Source: Umbilicaria muhlenbergii (Eukaryota; Ascomycota; Lecanoromycetes; Umbilicariales; Umbilicariaceae). From it: a stretch of 64,000 nucleotides of DNA. How positions within the stretch are numbered: position 1 is the stretch's first letter; each line of letters starts with the position of its first letter. Where the stretch lies: assembly GCA_000611775.1 (NCBI GenBank), contig KK106984.1, positions 1,084,364 to 1,148,363 of the forward strand. Reading direction: 5' to 3'. This document shows positions 23,479 through 33,796 of this stretch, piece by piece. A program made the translations under genes and the position numbers. Under the pieces are notes generated by a model, which saw only the letters and a list, made by a program, of their open reading frames with translations, ran no database searches and was not told the DNA's origin.

Positions 23479-24065
23479 ACTACATGTGACTATAATATGC
23501 GGTGATATACAAACTGCCTCTATGCAGCCTTACTTATGTGAACACGAACCTCTGTAGCCTACTGGGAGGTGATGAGAGGCGCACCATGCTCTAAGTGTTA
23601 TGCTTACGATTCCAGTTGCGTGATCTCTCTAGGCAAAGCCTTTGAAGGTGCTCATAGCTCGATCTGATCTATTCATTGTAGGATAAGGAGGACTTATCTG
23701 AGGGTGAATTTTGATGCATTATTACATGAATACGCTGCTAAGGCGATTACGCCCGACAATAAGCCGCTGAGGCAGTAGGTGGTCACTGGCGCCATCACCT
23801 CAGCATCACAATTTAATTCTAAGGCGCGGAACAACTTTGTAGCAATATAATCATCACACTTCATCTTTGGTTCACTTGAATCGGTGCAAAATTGACTGAG
23901 TTATGAATTTTTTTCTACATGAAGTATATACGCAGTCCTGTAGCCCTACTAGTGAACTGTCATGCAACATCAGCATGGCCGCTACAGGTCTAGAAATTTG
24001 AATTTAAAAGCTTTATATCAATCAATTGAAGGCCTCAAAGTATGAATAAGATCAGGTGATAATCA
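23479..24065. other. Intermediate-composition spacer, no gene seen
   Basis: CpG-containing sequence between the TRIM-like element and the pyrimidine-rich tract. No coding relic, terminal repeat or RNA gene was recognised. Confidence 0.4.
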
Positions 24066-24095
24066 ATGTTGATATACTACAGACTACCTCAAGTG

Positions 24096-24300
24096 ACTGA
24101 GCCTCCTCCTCCTTCCCCCTCCTCCCTTTACGCCTTCAGCCCCCCCCCCTCTTCTTTGCAGACTTTTAATGATCACCTCTCTCACTCTCCCTTCACCTCT
24201 CACCTCAATCTTTCTTTCATGAGTGCCTTCCGCCCCCCCTTTCACCTCCTCATCCCCCCTCAATTTTCTTCTTCTCCGCCTTCAAGCCACCTGAAATTTC
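24096..24300. repeat. Pyrimidine-rich low-complexity tract
   Basis: C/T-rich runs (CCTCCTCCTCCTTCCCCC, CCCCCCCCC, TCCGCCCCCCC and similar) make up most of this stretch. The mirror-image purine-rich tract lies at 24888-25015, on the other side of the palindrome. The open frame here is just Pro/Ser from CCN/TCN codons and is not a gene. Confidence 0.8.
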
Positions 24301-24417
24301 ACCTCATAACTTGCCTCTGCCAAGTTGCTTGATTGACGCCAGTTTCATACTGATATCTCATACAAACCTGGCACACTTCCTCCTTCAACAACCAAGCTGA
24401 TTCATCAAGAACGGCAT

Positions 24418-24720
24418 ATAAAGTCACTTCAGGCCTTCATTATGTCACTGAAGATTCTGACAGCTGACAGGCAATGTTAGTAGCTATAATAAGCAGGTGA
24501 GACTTCCCAAATAAGTAATTCTAAGCTCACTTTTGATATTATAAATAATAATATTTATTATACAGTTGAAGACTGTATATCATATCAAAAGTGAGCTCAG
24601 AATTGCCTATTTGAGAAGTCTCACCTGCTTATTATAGCTACTAACATTGCCTGTCAGCTGTCAGAATCTTCAGTGATGTGACAGAGGCTTGAGGTTGAAA
24701 CAGAGGGTGTTTTTAATATA
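24418..24720. repeat. Foldback palindrome (about 100+ bp arms)
   Basis: The left arm, about 24440-24537 (core CTGACAGCTGACAGGCAATG ... GTGAGACTTC ... AGCTCACTTTTGATAT), is repeated in reverse complement at about 24580-24680 with few mismatches. The spacer of about 40-45 bp is AT-rich. Weaker pairing extends outward to about 24418 and 24720. Transcribed or single-stranded it would fold into one long hairpin. It could be a foldback MITE or a collapsed inverted duplication. Confidence 0.88.
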
Positions 24721-24887
24721 AAGCTTGAAACAGACTTGATCAGATGACATCTGATATTGAACTTTAAACTCTGTTAATTTTGACTTCTGACTTCAGAAAT
24801 GAATTCACCGTATAAAGTTATGTCATGTGTGTTAAAATCAGCTTAATTGAACAAGAAACAGGCTCAAAATGACTGTGAAAAGTAAAA

Positions 24888-25015
24888 CAGGAAGAGGGGG
24901 GGGGGGTTGAAGAATGTGATGAAAGAAAGAGAGAGGGGGGGGTGATGAAAGAAGAGAGGAAGAGCATGATGAAAGAAAAGAGGAAGGAGAGCGTGATGAA
25001 AGAAAGAGGAGGTTG
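24888..25015. repeat. Purine-rich tandem repeat (GTGATGAAAGAAAGAG-type)
   Basis: Four to five copies of a 25-35 bp unit built on (G)TGATGAAAGAA(A)GAG(AGG) plus G-runs of eight to eleven. It is the mirror of the C/T-rich tract at 24096-24300. Confidence 0.8.
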
Positions 25016-25194
25016 CAAAATTCAAAATCACAACTGATCAAACAGAAACTTACAGATATAATAAACCTCAAGCCTCAGTGATATAAGAGGTCATAAAGAC
25101 TTATTCTAGTAAAGTAGAGGCAGGTGCAAAAAGCGTGTAGGTGAAAGAATGAGTGATTCAGCTGAGTAGGCAGGCTGATCAGCAGGTGAGTCAA

Positions 25195-25660
25195 TCATGA
25201 AGGTGAGCAGTTCAGCTGTGAAGGGGATCAGCTGTGAAGGTGTTCAACCAGGTAAGCAGGTCAGTCAGCAGGTGAGTCAGTCATGAAGATGAACAGTTCA
25301 GCTGTGAAGAGGGTCAGCCGTGAAGGGGTTCAGCTGTGAAGGAGGTTCAGCTGTGAAGGAGGTTCAACTGTGAAGGCAGATCAAATGCAGAGGTGTTTAA
25401 CTGTGAAGAGGTTCAACTGTGAAGGCGTTCAGCCGTGTAGAGGGTTCAGTGATGACAGTGAAGAGGGAGGAGATTCTGCTGTGAAGGCAGGTCAGATGTG
25501 AAGATGTTTAACTGTGAAGAGGTTTAACTGTGAAGGCGTTCAATCATGTAGGGGGTTCAGAGGCGTTCAGCTGCATAAGGGGTTCAGTGATGATGATGAA
25601 GAGGAAGGGAATTCTGCTGTGAAGGCAGATCAACTGCAGAGGAGGCAGTTCAGCAGTGAA
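25195..25660. repeat. Minisatellite built on TTCAGCTGTGAAGG
   Basis: Many tandem and near-tandem copies of a 14-17 bp word (TTCAGCTGTGAAGG, TTCAACTGTGAAGG, GGTCAGCAGGTGAGTCA). Larger internal duplications include two blocks around GATGTTTAACTGTGAAGAGG and GTGATGA.GATGAAGAGG. There is no coding sense. Spacer lengths vary, so this is not a CRISPR. Confidence 0.85.
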
Positions 25661-26499
25661 GATGATTCAAATGAAGAGTCTCATCAGGGATGAGGAAGTG
25701 AAAGTGCAGTGAGAACATAATCACAGTTGAAACACAGTCATCAATAAAAAAAGGCTTTGAATCAAAATGATTCAAAAAATAATAAACCTGATGAAAATTT
25801 ACTTCTCCTAGTTAATGTTCTGCAGCACGTTCAGAGGGTGTATGAGCTCAAGACATGATTAATGAAGAAAGAAAGAAAGAAGGCAGGATCATAACAGTAA
25901 TAAGTAATTATAGAAGCAGCCAAAGGCAGTGAAACACTGATATAAAAACAGCTGAAACTGCTCATTTTAAAATCAGTAGCAACAGCGCCTTCAGAAACAG
26001 CAACATCACATGTGAAAAGCATGTATGATCATAGATGACTATCAACCAATGCAGTTTGTATGAGATTTATATAGAAATTTCATAATTGAATGTCAAAAGT
26101 GCTATTCTGAAACTGCATGCTCATGCATGCACATGCATGATGATGCGCTTGGCGCCTTGTGTAACAAAGAAGTTTATACATGAATTTTCATCATGTTGCT
26201 GCTGACTTCTTTTCTGCTTAGTCAGTCAGCAAGCTCATGCCTCAAGTAATCACAGTGAGTTAATTTTTTTCCTGGCCAGTGAAGAAACATGATCAGTACA
26301 ATCACACACATCACAGTAAAGGCATGAGACGTTCAGGCAAGATGAAGTATATATTGAATTATAATCCCTGATGACAAGAGCCTTGAACACATGAAAACAT
26401 CAAGGGTATATTGCAAGAAATGATAAAACAGTGCACTTGAAACAGGACTCACTGAGTCATTCATGATTAAAATGTCTTCATCAGTGCAAACCTGCCTCA
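25661..26499. other. Decayed spacer, nothing recognised
   Basis: CpG-poor sequence between the minisatellite and the Crypton relic. No motif or repeat edge is evident. It may include the end of the Crypton. Confidence 0.35.
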
Positions 26500-29400
26500 G
26501 CTTTAGCTATTAGAACCCTTTAAACAGCCTGAAAGTCATGAGTGATTCAGACTGATGTGAACATTTGAGAGGGGGTGAAAGGAAACCTGTCACAAAATTA
26601 ACTTCCTCATTGATTGTGAAAGGAAAGATGAGGTCAGATCTGAAGCATATAATAATTAAGTGTGCTGTGAAGACTTCCTCAAGTCTTTCAGGTAGTCTGA
26701 AAGTCAATTCAGTGACTTACACCTTGATGAAATCTGAAAAGTCTTCAAGTTTTTAACAACACTGTCTGCTTCATCAGTCCTGTAAGGTGCCTTGATGATT
26801 ATCTCATCAATTATAATCTTCTGTCAACTAAATCAGATTCATGCTCTGTTGATGAGCTGTCAAGATGAGCTGTATGTTTTCTTTAATCACTCAATTGCTG
26901 ATTTGAAGCTCACATTTATCTTTCACTCCTGTCACAAGTCCTTCACAGTGTTGATATGAACACTCATTTGATGAGTGAATGAGGCCTGAGACACTGCAGC
27001 AGCAGGATGATGAAGAGGAGTTCAGTTGACCTTCATTGTTGAAGATGATGACAGCTCAGAGAGTGCAGGCATTAAATTTGACTCAATTTCTGAAGTGTCA
27101 CTCACAGACAGTGACAGTGAAGTCAGGACTTGAGAAGGGGGAGGAGAAGAAACCTGATGAGATGAGCAAACATATAAAACAACCTTTTCTTTCACTTAAT
27201 CTCACTGATAATTCAATATCTGCCTGATTGCTTCACTCATCTGGCTAAAATCAACATTCTGATTCATCATAAGGGTCTGGCTGAGCAGGTCTATTCAATC
27301 AGTGAGTAAAGACATTACTCATTAAATTTAAACATTCACAGGCTCCTCTTCAGTCTGCTTCATGATCACAACAGCATTAGCAAAGTCTTTTCATGCTGAA
27401 TGCTGAAAAATCTCAGTGATGAAGAGGGGATGATCAGGGAATTTAACCTGCAAGATGATGAAATCTTGCAGGAAGATGAGCTGCAGAGATTTCAGCAGAT
27501 GAAGAAAGTTCTGAGTGATCAAGTCACTCTCATCAATGCTTTCCTTTTAATAGCTGATGTTTCAGGCTGTATGAAGGTGGAAGTGCTTCAGTCATGTCTC
27601 AACTTTTAATCAGATCAGGCACAGCAGAGCTTCTGATGAAGTCACCTGCACTCTTTTAAGGTGATAATCACCTTTTGACTGAAATTCAGCTGCCTCATGA
27701 ATGTAGCTGTAGAGCAAGGCTGTTAAATATGTCTTAATCATGACAGAAGAGTCTCAGCCGCCTGCTCATCAAATTTATGCAATAATTAGCTAGAAAGAAC
27801 CTGAAACATATGAAAGACAGTGTAGAAACAAGGCTCAGACAATGACATGCAGAAACTCATGCAGAACTTTGAAAAGTGAAAAAAGTCTGCCTGCTGCCTG
27901 AAAGGTTCATAGGAGATGACGCTTTTAAAGAGCTTTGTAATTGAGCTCAGCAGTCAATGCAGCCTTTGTTGTGCACATATAGATCTGTTATGTGTGTTAA
28001 TTTGAGAGCTGTAGTGTTCAGTCTGAATTTTTGACACGCAGGGAGAGATGAATGAGTACTTGATGAAAAGTTTAAAACAAGCGGCAAAGGGGCAGAGGCT
28101 TTCAAAAATCTGAATCATGTCTGAACAGGCTGTGAAGTGACTCTGAAGGCAAGGAATAAGTCTTTCTGAAGGTGCAGTAAGTAAGTACTTCATCATGAAA
28201 GAGGAAAGTGAAGTGCTTACCTCCTCTGACATTTCAGAGGCCTCTTCTCATCAGCCTTGTTCCTCTGTTCAACCTTGTTCAATTGAGCTCAAACTTTGGC
28301 ATTGAAGGTGATTTGCAGTAGGCTTTTAAGCCCTTCAGGAGATTCAGCCTTGACAGCTTTAAAAAAAAGTCTGAGTTTTAATTTTAAAGATTCAGAGCTG
28401 ATGTGCTTCTTCAACCTGAGGCTCTCAAAAATTCAGTTCAGCTCTGTTCTTCATGCAAAGTGACTTTTAATTGACATGTATGATAGTGCTAGAAGGCCTG
28501 TCAATCATGAAGTCAAGGAGAAGGAGGGGGACTCACTGTCACAGAGAATTGCATGATCAAAATTTAATGCTGACCTCTCAACTGAAAAGCAAGAATGAAA
28601 ACAGTAGAGACACCTCAATCAAGGGGTCAAACCTGAAACATATAAAATGAAAAAGAGAAGTGAAACTCACATCCTTCTCAGTTGTCCTGTTCAAATGCTT
28701 AATGTTCAGTGCTGAAACACGCATTGCGTGCGTCTTCTTTGATGATGCAATGTCACAGCACTTAAACAGCTGATTGATCTGATTCAGCTGCGTGTAGTAC
28801 TTCATGATGTAGACAGGGTCTTGGCTCACAAGCAGCTTCAGATTGTATCATTGATGATTCTGAAATGACAGGAATTCCTCATCAGTCTGATGTCAACAGA
28901 AGAAGAGGTATTGAGTTAAAGCTTCAACAGAACAGATGAGGACATTCTTGTGCTGAATGATCTTCATATGCTCAACTCAGCTGTTCTTGTTGATCTTGCT
29001 GTTGCACATAATAAGCACAGCAGCCTGACAGAGGATGAGGCTTTGTCTCTGATTAAATGTGATGAGGTAGAGGTCTGCAAGATCAGCATCATGATGCATT
29101 TCTCTCCTGATCAAGTAGTAATGACTGATGAGGATGTCAAGGTGAGTCTGAAGGTACATGAAGCACTTTGATGACTGCTTCAGCAAGTTCTCACACATCT
29201 CAGTCAGCTTCAGGTCTGAATAGCTGTCAAGGAGCATCTTTAACCTCTGATTCTCATAACTTTCATGCTGCTGTTGATCTGTAAGCCGCTTTCAGTCCTT
29301 CAGCCAGGTGTTGACAGTGGTGAAGCAGAGAGTCAAGTTGTTGTTGAGCTTCAAGAAGACTTTTATCAGGTGTCAGATAAGTACAGAAGTTTTAATAAAG

Positions 29401-30030
29401 ATGAGAATCACTTATCTGCTCATTATAAATATTCATTATGACTGCAATATAATTCTTCAGGGTGTTTCACTTCAGGGGAGTGCCTTCAGAGTTGTGAACA
29501 TGAACTTCACTGTCATCACTGCTGCTCTGATCATTATCACTGCTGTTCATCACCTCTGACTTCAGCCTGTTCTCCTTCAATCAAGCAGTCTTCTTCTTCA
29601 ATGATTTTTTAACCTTCTTCCTCATCTTTCTCAGCTTCTTTGCAGGAACCCTGCAGAGGAGAATCTCTTCATTCATGAACTGAAGAAGTTTTCCCTCACT
29701 GATCAAGACATCATCCTGATAATGATGCTCATGACAGAATTTTTAAGTCAATTGTTAACACCTGCTGTCAAGGGCAAAATGAGAAAGGGGTGAAACTGAC
29801 TGTTCAGAGCTTTCATGAAAGTGAGTATGTTCATGTGATGTTCTTCAGCCAGTTTTTCTGCTTCATGATCATGGCTGCACAGATTGCAGCGGCGTCAGCG
29901 TCATTATTGATCATTTGTATGATCACTGAGTTTGTCACAAAGTTCAAGACAGGAGCTTCTGAAGCTCTGATCATCACTGATGCAGTGACAGCTGTAAAGG
30001 TCACCCTGAGGCGTCTTCTCAAAGTCATTG
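26500..30030 (-). mobile_element. Crypton-type tyrosine-recombinase DNA transposon, degraded
   Basis: Read on the - strand. About 29760-29300 matches the N-terminal part of fungal Crypton transposases (helical, with a KKLRKMRKK-type basic run). About 29240-28980 corresponds to the catalytic domain around the first Arg box (YYLIRREM ... ADLADLYLITF). 28829-28680 carries SSKKTHAMR, the His-x-x-Arg box region, in the order expected for R-H-R-Y tyrosine recombinases. About 26960-26640 resembles the C-terminal GCR1_C DNA-binding domain (SVHINTVKDL ... E ... INVSFKSAIE). Between them the frame is broken by TGA/TAA codons and probable introns, for example one starting GTGAGTTTCAC near 28678. Trp and Arg codons are the ones most often replaced by TGA. 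Cryptons move by site-specific recombination of a circular intermediate and lack long inverted repeats, so the ends cannot be set by eye. The family call rests on motif order recognised from memory. Confidence 0.7.
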
Positions 30031-30345
30031 TTGAGTGAGGAGGCAGAGCAGGCGTCAGTAAAATTATTAAAAAAGATCAAATGACAAGTAGAGTTAAAAC
30101 CCAAGACTGAATGATGAGTAGAGCTCAAAAACAAGATTAAATGATGAGAACTATCAACAGAAAGAATACAGAGTCACAGGAGCACTTAAACAACAGAGAA
30201 GTAAAAGCAGAAAAGCAGACTGAAGGAAGAAGAAAAATTTATGACCCTCATGACTCATAAAGGAAGAAGCAAAGCCGGCTGATCAAGATGATGACCACTA
30301 CACTATGAAAAGCATGAAAAGCATGAAAAGCAAAGCGGAGGCAGG

Positions 30346-30420
30346 AAAGTGTTATTGAGGGGGCAAGCAGTCAAATATGTGAAAAGTGAAGATGAAATGA
30401 TGTTATTGAGGGGGCAAAAA
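30346..30420. repeat. Short direct repeat next to the MULE left end
   Basis: TGTTATTGAGGGGGCAA occurs twice, about 57 bp apart (from about 30349 and 30402). Just upstream GCATGAAAA is repeated three times. The second copy abuts the MULE inverted repeat. Confidence 0.75.
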
Positions 30421-30427
30421 GTCAGAT

Positions 30428-30511
30428 TTCTGAAAGAGAGCACTTCTGAATAGACCCCTTCACCTTTCACATAAACCTCTGAACTTCCACATAGACCCTA
30501 CTAACCTGATC
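30428..30511. repeat. Left terminal inverted repeat of the MULE
   Basis: Reverse complement of 33230-33312 with about ten mismatches in roughly 84 positions. Nearly all are C/T or G/A, with the mutated state mainly on this left side. Confidence 0.88.
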
Positions 30512-30949
30512 AGGCAGTATTACTCAGCGCGTCATTTTTACACGTCAGAGGTGATGATTTCTTTGAAATCTGAATGAAAATGAAGGTTGAATTAGAAGGC
30601 TCAATTATTCAAGATTTAAAGTTCAATTTTGACTTTCAAAAGTCATTCAAAAGGTGAATATATGCTAATTGCATGCAGATCTTCACCCCCCTCACTGCTG
30701 CCCTCTCATTATTAACATCATCACTCCTCCTCTGACTGCTGCTGCTGCTCCCTTTGATTGCTGTCATCACCCCCTCCGCCACCTCATAACCCCCCTCAAC
30801 CAGAATTCTGAGGCAGCCTCAGGCAATGAAGTGCTGCCAAAATTCAGCAGCCAGCTAAATCACCACCTCTATGACATGCCTCAGAGGTGAAGATCTAGCT
30901 GGCTAGTCAAGGATGTTTCACACATCAAGCATCTCATGAGGGATGCCTG

Positions 30950-33155
30950 ATGTGTCTGTCACAGTTGAAGGTCACTGTCCCTGCTGCCTCATGTTCTTAA
31001 GATGATCTGTCACAGGAGTAAAGTTGATGAACTGAGACAGAATTGTCTGCTCTGATGATGCCTCTTCTTGCTGCTGAGCTTGCTGACTTGCTGCTCTTCT
31101 TGCTCACTGACTTGAGGCTCACAGAGCCTGTGAAGCTCACTGTCACTGTTTATTTCTCTTTTGCTGACTTGCTTCTTGACTTCTCTGCTTCTTCTGCTCC
31201 TCTTGCCCCTTCTGCTCCTCCTGCTCTCACTGCTCTCACTGATTAACCTGATTTAAAGCAAGCTCTCACTGTGAGAGGTCTCACCTGATGAAAGCCTCAG
31301 TTGATCTTTCATGTTGATGAACTTGAATGAGGTTCTGAACCACAGTCACAGAGTTCACGGGCTGAACCTCTGCAAGTGAATTTAATCATTAATGAGGGTG
31401 TATGTGATCCTGTTTCAGGGCTTCCTTGATGAAGAGAAAAGTCTGAATATCATGCTTGCATGAGAGACCTGTGGTGATTCAGAAAACCCTGATACAGGGT
31501 AGCAAGCATGTGAACTCCTTGATAAGCTCCTTTCACTGCTCATGCATAAGCTCAATGACTTGAATACTAATCTCTTACTGTAGATATCAAAAAATTGAGG
31601 CATTGTGATGAAGAAGCATGATCTCAGCCTTCTGATCTTCATGAAGAAGGTGCAATTCATGCAATTGATGCTCAAGCTTGTATTGCACCTACTTTACAAC
31701 ACTTGCCAGATCTTCAAGATTACTTTTCAGTCTCTGTTTAATCCCTCAATGCCCTCCTTCTGCTGTTGATGTCACTAACTTATTGAAGTGAAGGTAGGTG
31801 TTCATTCAGGCTCAGTAATGCTTCTCTCACATGCCCTCAGTGAACCACTCCTTTAGGAGGTATTCATAGAGGGTAGTAGATCAACAAGGGTTAACCTCAG
31901 AGTCTGAATCAGCAAGGGTCAGGTTGATAAGCGCTTCATGAAAGCCTGCTACAGTAGGGGCGTTGTGAACTGCAAAAAAAAGCTGTGATCAAGCTTGTTG
32001 TGCTTCAGCGTCAGCAAAGTAAGCCTTCATCTTCACCTGAGTCAGAACATTCTTGTTAATATGTCACTGACAAAGAAGAAGTTTGATTGCAGGAAGTTCT
32101 TCTTTCAAAGCTTCAATTAGAGCTTCTTCTTTATCTGTGACTGTTATTTCAAGATCATCTGAACATTCTATGTTTACCTGTATGATTTTAATATGAGAGA
32201 CAAGCCAGCTGTAGTACTCAGCGTCCTCATGATGAAGAAAAGCAAACCTCACATAGAAGGTTTTGTTGCAGGCGGTTGTTGACATCAATATGACAAGGGG
32301 CATGTTATATTTGTTCATCTTGTAGGTGGCGTCTATGAATAAAATGTCAGAGTATTTCTCTAACTAATTCAGAGCAGGCTGATAAGCAAAAAACAGGCTT
32401 CACAGCTGATCTCAGAGGTTTAATTGATAAGCAATGTATCACTTCTCTGAGGCCTGAAGTTCCTGCAGTAAGGCTTGTAAAAAAGTCATTGAACAGAGCT
32501 CCTCCCTCTTTATATCTCTTATAGTGTTATATATATCCTGTTTTTTGAAATATTGATTGAGATTGTTCATGCGCAGTCTCACTGCAATTTGTAGAGCAGT
32601 AAGGCTTCATTGTTGATCTAGGTGCACTTGTTTTATGTCATCTTCAGTTCATTTTCTATGAGCAGAGTAGGCTTCAGGTGAAGCAGCTGAATGATTGTGA
32701 TTATCATTTCTTATAATCAGTTCTCATACATCATTACTTCTTTTGCTGTACGCCTTTCATGAGCATTCTGTCATATGAACAGCTCCCTCTCTAACTCTTA
32801 AATCAGGGTTTACACAGTTCTTATATTTTTCACCCTGAGAGCATTTTAGTCAGTTTTTTACCACTTCATTATTTTCATTCTTTTTATACCCTGCTTTGAT
32901 GACAGCGTAGTCTTGCTTGACAGCATGTAGATTCACCTTCTGAATCAGAGCAGTGAGGGTAGGAAAGGGCTGATCAGTCAGTGAAGAAAGCAGCTGCATG
33001 AGGGGGTAGTTGACAGCAGTTTCAGGAGGTGACTTGTCAGGATTTTCTTCATTCAATTCTTCATTGAAATCTGATATTTGAACGTTCACAAAGTCCTTCA
33101 TGGCGTCGTGGAATTCTGCTACAGAACTTGAAAGAGAATCAGAAAATTCTGTCAT
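30950..33155 (-). pseudogene. MULE transposase, degraded
   Basis: The frame starts at 33155 (MTEFSDSLSS) and is open for 101 codons. A Cys/His region like the FAR1/WRKY-GCM1 DNA-binding domain follows about 32840-32680, ending in a DNHNH box. The MULE catalytic domain comes next: the first Asp lies in LFIDATY near 32340, the NKYNMPLVILM stretch opens the open frame 32318-32064, and the second Asp lies in VTDKE near 32130, about 65 residues after the first as usual for this family. LLCQ then HINKNV is the CxxH box, with a TGA where Trp is expected. Downstream, similarity continues to about 31250 (for example KQRLKSN) and a Ser/Arg-rich tail follows. There are at least ten in-frame stops, mostly TGA. 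When intact, such a protein would bind the inverted repeats and cut and paste the element. Confidence 0.82.
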
Positions 33156-33229
33156 GATTGAAGAGGGCAGGCTTCATTCACGGGGCTCATGAGGCAGTGA
33201 CGTGGTCTACTACACGTATTTATACCCAA

Positions 33230-33312
33230 TCAGGTTAGTAGGGTCTATGCGGAAGTTCAGAGGTCTATGTGGAAGGTGGAGAGGTCTATTCAGAAGCGCT
33301 CCCTTTCCAAAA
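33230..33312. repeat. Right terminal inverted repeat of the MULE
   Basis: Partner of 30428-30511. It keeps CpG and CC/GG steps (TGCGG, AGCGCTCCC) that are TpG/CpA or TC/GA in the left arm. Confidence 0.88.
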
Positions 33313-33459
33313 AGCGGGGGCGAAAAGTGGTTTTTTTTTTTTTGGGGTGGAGGGGGGAGCAGCAATAAGCATGATTATTGGGGGTCGACACATTACGCGG
33401 ACCCCGAGATATTGTACTTATCGCACCAAATTTGTATGGGAGATAAACAGAGGCAGGGG

Positions 33460-33500
33460 GCCGGCGTAATGACGCGAGCCCCTCGCGTAATTACGGCCAC
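33460..33500. repeat. Short perfect-type hairpin, CGTAAT.ACGCGAG
   Basis: GGCGTAATGACGCGAG and CTCGCGTAATTACGGCC are inverted copies (about 14-17 bp stem, 2 mismatches) around a 3-4 nt loop. It is CpG-rich and so lies outside the mutated block. It could be a MITE remnant or a protein-binding palindrome upstream of the 33797 gene. Confidence 0.6.
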
Positions 33501-33796
33501 CCTCTATAAGGTATTCAGTAGGTGAGATGGCTACAAACCGGTCGAAGCCCTACAAAGCTTGGCCAATGGCGGGGCTTTAGAGGCTGTTCAGGCTAGTCGG
33601 GTCTGTAGTTACCTTACCGAAGGGACCCTGGGCTCACCTCAGTCGCACCCGCCTATTCCGGGATCGTCATTGACTTGGATCACCTGAGAAACGAGTGCGC
33701 AGCGCCGAGAATTGAATTGGACCGTCCAGCCAACCATTGTTTCGTTACTCCGTTACAGCAGCGTATCGTCAGTATCGTACACTTCCGAGTATCATC
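33501..33796. promoter_or_regulatory. Upstream region of the 33797 gene
   Basis: The 5' flank between the hairpin and the start codon has normal base use, with a short pyrimidine/GTATC-containing stretch before the ATG (TCGTACACTTCCGAGTATCATC). No clear TATA box. Presumed promoter and 5' UTR by position only. Confidence 0.35.

Larger units (their letters stand above)
1..33230. other. Mutated, transposon-filled AT-rich block
   Basis: Over this stretch CpG is nearly absent, GG/CC are scarce, and TGA, TCA, CAT and ATG are very common. Every recognisable coding relic is a transposon. CpA and TpG stay abundant and TpA is not obviously raised, so the decay does not look like classical CpA-to-TpA RIP. 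CpG reappears locally at about 21.9-24.0 kb and in the 168-bp LTRs of element D. From about 33.23 kb rightward base use is normal and genes begin. Seen: composition and relics. Inferred: heavy C-to-T mutation of repeats, probably repeat-induced or methylation-linked. Confidence 0.85.
30426..33313 (-). mobile_element. Mutator-like element (MULE) with terminal inverted repeats
   Basis: A 2.9-kb element with a degraded MULE transposase on the - strand between inverted repeats of about 84 bp (left about 30428-30511, right about 33230-33312). Shared words in the arms are TCAGGTTAGTAGGGTCTATG, GGAAGTTCAGAGGT and GGTCTATTCAGAAG. MULEs usually make 8-11 bp target duplications. Candidate flanks AAAAAGTCA (left, 30417-30425) and AAAAAGCGG (right, 33309-33317) are only partly alike. 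The left arm is C-to-T mutated relative to the right arm. The element forms the border of the repeat block, and genes start within 500 bp. Confidence 0.85.

Noticed and set aside
24066-24332. An 88-codon Pro/Ser-rich + strand frame
   Set aside because: An artefact of the C/T-rich low-complexity tract.
25195-25660. Possible CRISPR-like array
   Set aside because: Units are directly tandem with irregular, repeat-derived spacers, and the host is a eukaryote.
29790-30038. An 82-codon + strand frame near the Crypton 5' end
   Set aside because: Overlaps the - strand Crypton relic and has no motif.
33501-33700. Possible tRNA before the 33797 gene
   Set aside because: I could not build a cloverleaf with a TTCGA-type T loop and matching acceptor stem.
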